Part shown: positions 1 to 6,372 of the stretch, piece by piece
Position numbering within the stretch: position 1 is the stretch's first letter
Layout: each line of letters opens with the position of its first letter
Origin: Thermoanaerobaculia bacterium
GTDB taxonomy: Bacteria > Acidobacteriota > Thermoanaerobaculia > Multivoradales > JAHEKO01
Reading direction: 5' to 3'
Assembly (NCBI GenBank): GCA_947259195.1
Contig: CAMYLC010000134.1
Coordinates: forward strand, 1 to 47,775
DNA length: 47,775 bases
Program-made: the position numbers and the translations under genes
The notes under the pieces: model-generated
The model's input: only the letters and a program-made list of their open reading frames with translations
What the model was told of the DNA's origin: nothing
The model's database searches: none

Positions 1-228
1 TCCAAAGCGTTGCGACCCACGAAACATCAGGTGCTCCAAGAAATGCGCCACCCCTTCCTGCCCGGGACTCTCGTCCAGCGCGCCCGCTCTGTAGCACAGG
101 GCAGTGGCCACCACTGGTGCCTGCCTACGCTCGACGAGACAGACCTGGAGTCCGTTCGAAAGTCGAGCTCGCTGCAGCCTTTCGCCTTGCCAGGGGATTG
201 GCTCGGTGGTGACTCCGATTCTGGTCAT
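1..228 (-). CDS. M16 family zinc peptidase, 5' part only
   Basis: The minus strand opens with ATG at 228 and reads 76 residues to the window edge without a stop. Residues 62-66 read HFLEH, the inverted zinc motif HxxEH of M16 (pitrilysin/processing-peptidase) enzymes. Around it are the family's usual N-terminal features: LSNGLQV near residue 24, YRAGALDE at 46-53 and a MFRGS-like stretch after the motif. The two His bind zinc and the Glu activates water; the distal zinc-binding Glu lies beyond the edge. No signal peptide is visible on this start, so the protein may be cytoplasmic or may use another start. It is divergent from pstS across about 245 bases. Substrate cannot be said. Confidence 0.85.
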   Translation of the reverse strand, partial: MTRIGVTTEPIPWQGERLQRARLSNGLQVCLVERRQAPVVATALCYRAGALDESPGQEGVAHFLEHLMFRGSQRFG

Positions 229-473
229 CGTCTCGAGAGGTGAATCGACGCCGATCCGATACCGGCACGCAATCATATGCACCATCGGGAACCAACCCAA
301 ATCGCGATCGGGCAACCAGTGTCCCGGACCTCGTCGACCTGAGTTAGACTTGGGATGGCGAGGCTCCGCCGACTCAGTCGAGCGGGCGGGGCGGCGAGAG
401 GCACCGGCACATACTTGCCGGTCACGCCAAACTGCTTCGAATCATCGAACACAAAGCTGGAGGTTTGAGAGCC
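229..473. other. Divergent intergenic region, M16 peptidase / pstS
   Basis: No gene is supported here. TAGACT at 345-350 is a possible -10 box for the pst operon and would give a leader of about 115 bases. GGAGG at 459-463 sits ten bases before the pstS ATG. I found no clear pair of PHO-box direct repeats. Confidence 0.4.
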
Positions 474-1364
474 ATGAAAAAGCTAGGAACCGCGTTATTG
501 ATGCTGGCGCTGGCAGCGTGTGGTAGGCCCACTGAAGATGGCGGGCAGGCCGGTGGGGGGCGCTCCCTGATCCAGAACAAGGGTTCCGACACCCTGGTCA
601 ACGTCGCACAGGCCTGGGCCGAGAACTACAAAGAGATCAACCCCAACGTGGCGGTTGCGGTAACGGGTGGCGGTTCCGGCACCGGCATCTCGGCCATGAT
701 CAATGGCACCGTGGACATCGCCAATGCCAGCCGCAAGATGAAGGACAAGGAATTGGAGATGGCGCGTGGCAATGGCATCGAGCCAGTCGAGTGGACTGTC
801 GGCTATGACGCCCTGGCAGTTTTTCTTCACGAAGACAGTCCCGTCGAGAGCTTCACCCTGGCCCAATTGGCCGAGATCTACGGCGAAGAAGGCTCCATCG
901 ACACCTGGGACCAGCTCGGCGTCGAAATTCCCGGCTGCGACAGCAATGAGATCGTCCGGGTCAGCCGCCAGAACAACTCGGGGACCTACGTTTACTTCAA
1001 GGAGGCCGTCCTGGGCAAGAAACGTGACTACAAGATGGGCTCCCGTGACATGCACGGTTCCAAGGACGTCGTCGACCTCGTGCTGAACACGCCATGTGCT
1101 ATCGGCTACAGCGGTCTGGCCTATGCGACACACGAGGTCAAAATGCCCTGTATCGCCGTGGAAGAGGGTGGTGAGTGCATTGCGCCATCGGTCACTACCG
1201 CCATCGATCGGAGCTACCCCATCGCCCGCCCGCTGTTCATGTACACGGCGGGACAACCCGAGGGAGCCATCAAGGAGTACCTCGACTGGATTCTGAGTGA
1301 TGAAGGGCAGTGCATCATCCAGAACAAGGGCTACGCCCCAGTCCGGACCGTAACCTGCGACTGA
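474..1364 (+). CDS. pstS: PstS-type phosphate-binding lipoprotein
   Basis: Substrate-binding protein of the Pst phosphate importer. A lipoprotein signal is clear: MKK, a hydrophobic stretch, then lipobox LAAC with the lipidated Cys at residue 16, so it should be membrane-anchored at the periplasmic face. The body has the phosphate-binding PBP-like domain: KGSDTLVNVAQAW near residue 37, GGGSGTG around 66-72 (the phosphate-contacting loop) and SRQNNSGTY near 162. Length, 296 aa, is normal for the family. I chose ATG 474, with GGAGG ten bases upstream, over an in-frame TTG at 465. It heads a six-gene operon with phoU 28 bases downstream. A phosphate substrate is inferred from the family and from the pstCAB and phoU context. 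Confidence 0.92.
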   Translation: MKKLGTALLMLALAACGRPTEDGGQAGGGRSLIQNKGSDTLVNVAQAWAENYKEINPNVAVAVTGGGSGTGISAMINGTVDIANASRKMKDKELEMARGNGIEPVEWTVGYDALAVFLHEDSPVESFTLAQLAEIYGEEGSIDTWDQLGVEIPGCDSNEIVRVSRQNNSGTYVYFKEAVLGKKRDYKMGSRDMHGSKDVVDLVLNTPCAIGYSGLAYATHEVKMPCIAVEEGGECIAPSVTTAIDRSYPIARPLFMYTAGQPEGAIKEYLDWILSDEGQCIIQNKGYAPVRTVTCD

Positions 1365-1392
1365 GCTTGCCGAGAAGAAAGGGGTCGGGATC

Positions 1393-2484
1393 ATGACCCA
1401 CTACGAGAAGCGTTTGGAAGAGGACCTCTCGGCGATTCGAGAACGGATCGAGGAGGTCGGAGAGCGCGTCGAGACGGCCCTCGAGAGGGCCGTGCGAGCG
1501 GCCCTGAAAGTCGACCGAGGCTTGGCGAATCAGGTCGTCATGGGCGACAAGCCCATCAATCGAGAGATCCGCGCCATCGACAAGCTCTGCTACGGATTCA
1601 TCGCGCGTCACCTGCCCAGCGCCGGTCATCTGCGCTTCGTCTCCTCGGTACTGCGCCTGGACGTCGAGCTCGAGAGAATCGGCGACTATGCGGTAGCCAT
1701 CGCTAGGGAGGCGATCCAGCTGTCGACGGTCCCCAGCGGCTCGGTCGCCAGCGACATCCAACTGATCGCCGACCAGGCGCAGCGCATGTTTCGCCAAGCC
1801 ATGGAGTCCTTCAACGAACAGAATCCAGAGCTCGCTAGAGGCACCAAAGGCATGGCCAGCCAGATCGAGGCCACCTACCAGAAAGTCTTCAAAGACCTGC
1901 TCAAGGAGGGTGAAAAAAGCGCCAGGCCGATCCGGGATCTCTTCGCCACACTGGTGATCTTCAACCGCATCGGCCGGGTGGCCGATCAGGCCAAGAACAT
2001 CTGCGAAGACACCCTCTTCGCCGTCGCCGGCGAGATCAAAAGCGAGAAGGTCTACCGCGTCCTCTTCATCGACGAACGAAACGATGCCCTGAGTCAGTTG
2101 GCCGAGGCTTTCGCTCGCAAGGCGTTCCCCGACAGTGGCGTCTATCAGAGTGCCGGTTGGAACCCGGCAGACCGGCTGCTACCTGCAGCCGAGGTGTTTA
2201 TGAATGCCAAAGGGCTGGATGGAGACGGACTCGCCCCGAAGAAGTTGGACCACTCCCTTGAACAACTGGCCGATTTTCACATCATCGTCACCTTGGGGAA
2301 GCACACCCTCGACCAGATCGAAGAAACACCCTTTCACACGGTTGTGCTCGAGTGGGATATCCAGCCTGTTCCCAGCGATCTGGACACCGAGCGATCCACG
2401 GCCTTGATGGAGGAGGATTTCCAGAGTCTCCAGCACTCGATTCGCGAGCTGATGGAGACTCTCCGAGGGGAGGGAGCCTCCTGA
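1393..2484 (+). CDS. phoU: PhoU fused to a degenerate LMW phosphatase-like domain
   Basis: Residues 1-215 are the two three-helix-bundle repeats of PhoU, which restrains Pst transport and phosphate signalling. The repeat signatures are LERIGDYAVAIA (93-104) and a divergent NRIGRVADQAKNI (191-203). Normal PhoU ends near residue 220. Here a further domain of about 110 residues (222-330) resembles low-molecular-weight protein tyrosine phosphatase/arsenate reductase: a first strand YRVLFI, then SQLAEAFARKAFPD, YQSAG, and a C-terminal VLEWDI-x-PVP like the family's WDIPDP loop. The P-loop that should read C-T-G-N-S-x-R-S is D-E-R-N-D-A-L-S (227-234), so the nucleophilic Cys and the phosphate-binding Arg are both gone. 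I infer a non-catalytic ligand-sensing or docking role. ATG start; the stop overlaps the proposed pstC start. Confidence 0.9.
   Translation: MTHYEKRLEEDLSAIRERIEEVGERVETALERAVRAALKVDRGLANQVVMGDKPINREIRAIDKLCYGFIARHLPSAGHLRFVSSVLRLDVELERIGDYAVAIAREAIQLSTVPSGSVASDIQLIADQAQRMFRQAMESFNEQNPELARGTKGMASQIEATYQKVFKDLLKEGEKSARPIRDLFATLVIFNRIGRVADQAKNICEDTLFAVAGEIKSEKVYRVLFIDERNDALSQLAEAFARKAFPDSGVYQSAGWNPADRLLPAAEVFMNAKGLDGDGLAPKKLDHSLEQLADFHIIVTLGKHTLDQIEETPFHTVVLEWDIQPVPSDLDTERSTALMEEDFQSLQHSIRELMETLRGEGAS
2465..2476 (+). promoter_or_regulatory. Shine-Dalgarno sequence for pstC
   Basis: GAGGGGAGGGAG lies inside the end of phoU, 4-7 bases (by register) before CTG 2481. It is the strongest purine run near the junction. 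It supports a CTG start because no ATG, GTG or TTG lies in frame between here and the first membrane helix. Confidence 0.55.
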
Positions 2485-3395
2485 GCCATCCCCCCGGAGT
2501 CGCCCTGGATCGTCGTGACCTCGCCTGGTACATCGACAAGGCGGTCCAGGTTCTCGTCTTCGTGGGTGGAGTGTCGGCCATCATCTTCATCATCGGGATC
2601 TTCATCTTCATCACGAAGGAGGGATTGCCGTTCCTTCTTGGTCGATTCGACATAGTCGAGTTCTTCACGTCACCGCGGTGGCGGCCTACCTCGGAGCACA
2701 ATCCAACCTACGGCGCTTTGGCACTGATCGCCGGCACGGCCAGTGTCACCGGCTTGGCCATGCTCGTCGCGGTGCCCTTTTCCCTCGGCGCGGCGATCTA
2801 TATCGGTGAGTTCGCCACCGGCAGGACCCGGGAAATACTCAAGGTTCTGGTGGAGTTGCTGGCTGCCATACCCTCGGTGGTCTGGGGCTTCATTGGGCTG
2901 AGCATCATGAATCCGCTGATCATCAAGCTCTTCAACGTGCCGGTGGGCCTGAACGTGTTGAACGCCGGTTTCATTCTCGGCTTAATGGCCGCACCGATCA
3001 TGACGACTATCGCCGAGGACGCACTCAAGGCCGTGCCGGACACGTATCGCGAAGCTGCAGAGGCCCTGGGTGCGACGCGCTGGCAGGTTATCCGCAGGGT
3101 GGTGATCCCAGCCTCGAAGAACGGCCTCGTGGCCGCTGTGCTCTTGGGTGTGGGACGAGGATTTGGGGAAACCATGGCGGTGCTCATGGCCAGCGGCCAC
3201 TCGATCAACCTGCCCACCAGCATCTTCGACTCGGTCAGGGCCCTGACGGCGACCATCGCGGCGGAGCTCGGAGAAACAGCGGTGGGGTCGGACCACTACC
3301 GAGCCCTGTTCACTCTGGGGATTTTCCTTTTCCTCATTACCTTCATCATCAACTTGACGGCCGATCTGGTCGTGCGCGGAATCCGCAAGAAATAG
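2481..3395 (+). CDS. pstC: Phosphate ABC transporter permease PstC
   Basis: Inner-membrane permease of the Pst importer, partner of PstA. The first membrane segment begins near residue 25 (VLVFVGGVSAIIFIIGIFIF). The transporter core follows, with the cytoplasmic coupling (EAA) loop EAAEALGATRWQVIRRVVIP and the family stretch GRGFGETMAV. About 304 aa, usual for PstC. The start is uncertain: the reading frame is open back to ATG 2352, inside phoU, but that would overlap phoU by over 130 bases and give an implausible N-terminus. CTG 2481, overlapping the phoU TGA and preceded by a strong Shine-Dalgarno run, fits best. The product call is firm; the start is not. Confidence 0.9.
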   Translation: MSHPPGVALDRRDLAWYIDKAVQVLVFVGGVSAIIFIIGIFIFITKEGLPFLLGRFDIVEFFTSPRWRPTSEHNPTYGALALIAGTASVTGLAMLVAVPFSLGAAIYIGEFATGRTREILKVLVELLAAIPSVVWGFIGLSIMNPLIIKLFNVPVGLNVLNAGFILGLMAAPIMTTIAEDALKAVPDTYREAAEALGATRWQVIRRVVIPASKNGLVAAVLLGVGRGFGETMAVLMASGHSINLPTSIFDSVRALTATIAAELGETAVGSDHYRALFTLGIFLFLITFIINLTADLVVRGIRKK

Positions 3396-3405
3396 GGCTA
3401 GAGCC

Positions 3406-4275
3406 GTGTTCGAGGCCAGCGAGCTCAACATCCGCAACCACCGGGTCGAACGTCTTTGGGGACTGCTGTTTCTCCTGATGACGGTGCTGCTCATTCTGCC
3501 CGTCGTCGTGATACTCGGCGTACTCGTCTACAAAGGCGGCCCGATCATCTCCGTCGATTTCCTCTTTACCGAGCCCAAGGACGGCATGACTGCCGGCGGC
3601 ATCTTCCCAGCTCTCGTCGGAACCATCTGGTTGGTGGCGGTGGCGCTGCTCGCCTCGGTTCCCGTCGGAATCGCAGCGGCCCTCTATCTGAGTGAGTACG
3701 CGCCTGACAACTGGCTGACCCGGATCATCAATCTGGCGATCATCAATCTGGCGGGCGTACCTTCCATCGTCCATGCCTTGTTCGGGGTCGGCGCTTTCGT
3801 TCTGTTCTTCAAGTTTGGCACGAGCATCCTGGCAGCCAGCCTGACCCTGGCGATCATGACCCTGCCGGTGGTTATCGTCGCAACGCGCGAGTCCCTGCAA
3901 GCGGTGCCACAGGCCTTTCGAGAAGCCTGCTGGAACATGGGCGCTAGCCGATGGCAGACCATTCGCAAAGTCGTCCTGCCGAATTCGATCAGCGGCATCC
4001 TCACCGGCGTCATTCTCGAGGTCTCACGAACTGCCGGAGAGACGGCTCCGATCATGTTCACCGGCGCCGCCTTCTTCCTGCCCTTCCTGCCACAGAGCGT
4101 CTTCGATCAGACCATGGCGATGTCGCTCCACCTGTTTGTGATCTCGACCCAGGTTCCCGGAGTACCGGAAGCCATGCCTTATGGTGTCGCCCTCGTTCTC
4201 ATCGGCATGGTTCTCGCCATGAACGCCGTCTCGATTGGTTTTCGTATGTACCTCCGAGGGAAGAAGAAATGGTAG
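3406..4275 (+). CDS. pstA: Phosphate ABC transporter permease PstA
   Basis: Second permease of the Pst importer. GTG start ten bases after pstC. Membrane segments are visible from residue 22 (LLFLLMTVLLILPVVVILGVLVY) onward. The coupling loop reads EACWNMGASRWQTIRKVVLP, followed by EVSRTAGETAPIMFTGAAFF, which is diagnostic of PstA. 289 aa, normal length. Its last codons overlap the start of the first pstB by seven bases, implying coupled translation. With PstC it forms the pore; the coupling loops of the two permeases dock on the two ATPases, which here are not identical. Confidence 0.93.
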   Translation: MFEASELNIRNHRVERLWGLLFLLMTVLLILPVVVILGVLVYKGGPIISVDFLFTEPKDGMTAGGIFPALVGTIWLVAVALLASVPVGIAAALYLSEYAPDNWLTRIINLAIINLAGVPSIVHALFGVGAFVLFFKFGTSILAASLTLAIMTLPVVIVATRESLQAVPQAFREACWNMGASRWQTIRKVVLPNSISGILTGVILEVSRTAGETAPIMFTGAAFFLPFLPQSVFDQTMAMSLHLFVISTQVPGVPEAMPYGVALVLIGMVLAMNAVSIGFRMYLRGKKKW

Positions 4276-5054
4276 GGCAGGCCTCTCAGCCGAGTGCCGC
4301 CGCGCCCAAAGTCGAGGTCAGGGATCTGACCATCCGCTACGGCCAGAAGGTCGCGCTCCACGACGTCAGCTTGGACATCCGAGAAAACGAGATCTTCGGC
4401 ATCATCGGGCCGGCCAACAGCGGCAAGACCTCCTTCGTGAGGGCGCTGAATCGGATGGACCTCTTCACACCAGGCATGCGGGTGGACGGGACCATCCGAT
4501 TCGACGGTCGTGATATCGACAAGTGGCGCAACGTCTACGCCTTGCGCCGTCGCATCGGAGTCGTATTTCCTCTGCCGGTAGGCTTGCCCATGACGGTTTA
4601 CGACAATGTCGCCCTCGCGCCGCGTCTCAATGGGATCAGGAAGAGGGCCGTCCTGGATGAAATCGTCGAACGGTGCCTGCAGCGGGCCGCTCTCTGGGAC
4701 GAGGTCAAAGACCGACTGAATTCGCTCGGCAGCCTGCTGTCAGGCGGCCAACAGCAGCGCTTGACCATCGCGAGAGCTCTATCCCAGGACCCAGATCTGC
4801 TCCTGCTGGATGAGTTTTCCATTGCCGTCGATCCCGTTACGACGATGCGCATCGAAGACGTTCTCAAGGTGCTCAAGGACGAGATCACCATCGTTCTGGT
4901 GACCAATCTGGTACAGCAAGCGCGCCGACTCGCCAATCGTACGGCCTTCTTCCTCATGGGCGAGATGGTCGAAGTGGCCGACACCGAGGATCTCTTCACC
5001 CGCAAGACGAGTGACGAACGCACCCAGGCCTATGTGGAGGGCCGCTTTGGATAG
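4269..5054 (+). CDS. pstB: PstB-type ATPase 1, lacking Q-loop Gln and switch His
   Basis: ABC ATPase of the Pst importer, 261 aa. It keeps a usable Walker A (GPANSGKT, 47-54), a perfect signature LSGGQ (157-161) and Walker B with catalytic Glu (LLLLDE, D181/E182). Other key positions are altered. The Q-loop, VFQ in PstB, is VFP (Pro101). The residue after DE is Phe183 instead of Pro. The switch-histidine motif VTHN is VTNL (Asn213 in place of His). The ATP site built on this subunit's Walker motifs should therefore hydrolyse poorly, while its intact signature can serve the partner. The next gene has the reciprocal pattern. ATG 4269 lies inside the end of pstA. Its family is clear; its heterodimeric role is inference. 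Confidence 0.9.
   Translation: MVGQASQPSAAAPKVEVRDLTIRYGQKVALHDVSLDIRENEIFGIIGPANSGKTSFVRALNRMDLFTPGMRVDGTIRFDGRDIDKWRNVYALRRRIGVVFPLPVGLPMTVYDNVALAPRLNGIRKRAVLDEIVERCLQRAALWDEVKDRLNSLGSLLSGGQQQRLTIARALSQDPDLLLLDEFSIAVDPVTTMRIEDVLKVLKDEITIVLVTNLVQQARRLANRTAFFLMGEMVEVADTEDLFTRKTSDERTQAYVEGRFG
5037..5042 (+). promoter_or_regulatory. Shine-Dalgarno sequence deciding the pstB2 start
   Basis: GGAGGG, four bases before TTG 5047. It favours TTG 5047 over in-frame ATG 5032 and GTG 5011, which have no comparable site. Confidence 0.6.
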
Positions 5055-5832
5055 TCAGGCTCCTGCCGAGGCTCTCGCCATCAAGACCGAGAAGCTGAAT
5101 CTCTGGTACGGCACCTTTCAGGCGCTATACGACATCGATCTCGACATCAAGCGGGGCATCATCACTTCGATGATCGGCCCCTCGGGGTGCGGCAAGACGA
5201 CCTTTCTACGCAGCGTCAACCGAATCAACGAGCGTTTGGGATATGTGCGAACGACCGGCAGCATCCTGGTCCTCGGCCACGACATTTACGGGCCCCAAGT
5301 GGACCTCGGCAAGGTCCGCGAACAGGTCGGCATGGTCTTTCAAAGACCGAACCCGCTACCGCTGTCGATTCGGGAGAACGTCATCTTCGGCTACCGTCTC
5401 GCCAAGGGGACTCAGAAGGTCTCGGCCAGCGAGAGGGACGAGATCGTCGAGAAGGCCCTCCGGGAGGTCCTGCTATGGGATACGGTCAAGGATCGCCTGG
5501 ATCGCAGGGCCATCGACCTCTCCCTCGAGGAGCAGCAGAAACTCTGCATCGCCAGACTTCTGCCGGTCAAACCAGCCGTCCTGCTGATGGATGAGCCCTG
5601 TTCGGCTCTAGACCCCAAAGGGACGGAAGCAGTGGAAGAGTTGATCTGGGAGCTTCGCGGCGAGTACACCATCCTCATCGTCACACACAACATGGCTCAG
5701 GCCCGCCGGGCGAGCGAAGAGTGCATCTTCATGCTGCTGGGCAAGGTCATCGAGCACACCCCCACAGAAGAGCTCTTCGTCACACCCGCGAATCAGGAAA
5801 CGGCAGACTACATCGAGGGCCGGTACGGCTAG
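5047..5832 (+). CDS. pstB: PstB-type ATPase 2, degenerate signature motif
   Basis: Second Pst ATPase, also 261 aa from TTG 5047. This start overlaps the end of pstB1 by eight bases and has a good Shine-Dalgarno sequence. Walker A (GPSGCGKT, 44-51), Q-loop (VFQRPNPLP, Gln99), Walker B (LLMDEP, D182/E183), D-loop (SALDP) and switch His (VTHN, His214) are all canonical. The signature that should read LSGGQQQR is LSLEEQQK (158-165): both glycines and the first Gln are replaced by Leu, Glu and Glu. Such a signature should not close properly over ATP held by the opposite subunit. Paired with PstB1 it gives one complete composite site (its own Walker and His residues plus PstB1 LSGGQ) and one defective site. 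A homodimer of this protein would have no intact signature at all. Confidence 0.9.
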   Translation: MDSQAPAEALAIKTEKLNLWYGTFQALYDIDLDIKRGIITSMIGPSGCGKTTFLRSVNRINERLGYVRTTGSILVLGHDIYGPQVDLGKVREQVGMVFQRPNPLPLSIRENVIFGYRLAKGTQKVSASERDEIVEKALREVLLWDTVKDRLDRRAIDLSLEEQQKLCIARLLPVKPAVLLMDEPCSALDPKGTEAVEELIWELRGEYTILIVTHNMAQARRASEECIFMLLGKVIEHTPTEELFVTPANQETADYIEGRYG

Positions 5833-5939
5833 CCTGGGGCTCGGTTCTCCCGCCTGAGAAGGATGTCGCTGCGGCTGTGCCCACGACCGCTTAGGCTCTG
5901 AGAACCAGGGCGGTTCTTCGCCCATCGGAACCCTCGTTG

Positions 5940-5945
5940 TAGACT
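5940..5945 (+). promoter_or_regulatory. Possible -10 box for the polyP operon
   Basis: TAGACT, 36 bases before the HhH gene. The same hexamer occurs before pstS and before the 2PGK fusion gene. The -35 element is weak (TTCGCC, 17 bases upstream). Confidence 0.35.
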
Positions 5946-5981
5946 CATCCTTCGACTGGGTAGAGGACTGGAGGAAGAACC

Positions 5982-6356
5982 ATGGGTCAAGCCAAACTCA
6001 CCGACATCCCCGGAATCGGTCCACACACTGCCCAGGTACTGGTCGATAGGGGTATCGAGACCGCGGGTGCCTTGGCCTCTCTTCCGGTGGAACAATTGGC
6101 GGCCATCCCCGGATTCGGTCCGGCAAGGGCAGCAGCGGTTGGCCAGGCAATCGCTCGACTGAGGCAGCCTTTGCCCGGTGTCGAGGAACCGAGCAGCAAG
6201 GCGAAGAAGAAGGGTAAGAAGAAGAAGAAGAAGAAGAAAGACGGCGAGAAGAAGTCGGGCAGAAAGTCCAAGCAAGGCAAGACGAAAGACAAGAGCAAGA
6301 AGAAGAGCAGGAAGGGGAAGAAGGGAAAGAAGGGAAAGGGTCAGAAGCGCAAGTAG
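5982..6356 (+). CDS. HhH protein with polylysine tail
   Basis: 124-aa basic protein. Residues 5-60 hold two helix-hairpin-helix units (IPGIGPHTA at 9-17 and IPGFGPARA at 42-50), a fold that binds the DNA backbone without sequence preference. Residues 71-124 are a disordered tail with about 30 Lys among 54 residues, interspersed with Ser, Gly, Asp and Glu. ATG follows GGAGG by six bases. The tail resembles histone-H1-like bacterial proteins and the Ser/acidic/Lys-rich tracts known to bind polyphosphate. It heads an operon with CHAD, ParA and PPK2 genes, so a role at the polyP/nucleoid interface is plausible but inferred. A plain nucleoid-associated protein is the alternative. Confidence 0.8.
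   Translation: MGQAKLTDIPGIGPHTAQVLVDRGIETAGALASLPVEQLAAIPGFGPARAAAVGQAIARLRQPLPGVEEPSSKAKKKGKKKKKKKKDGEKKSGRKSKQGKTKDKSKKKSRKGKKGKKGKGQKRK
6216..6239 (+). repeat. AAG trinucleotide run in the lysine tail
   Basis: Seven AAG codons and one AAA encode Lys79-86. Slippage would change tail length in frame without breaking the gene. Confidence 0.7.
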
Positions 6357-6372
6357 CTTTCCGTGCCGCATC

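Noticed and set aside
495..1394. 299-codon minus-strand frame opposite pstS
   Set aside because: Antisense shadow of a well-supported lipoprotein gene; no family resemblance.
5833..5930. Terminator after the pst operon
   Set aside because: Only short or widely spaced inverted repeats (for example TTCTC/GAGAA) and no U-tract.
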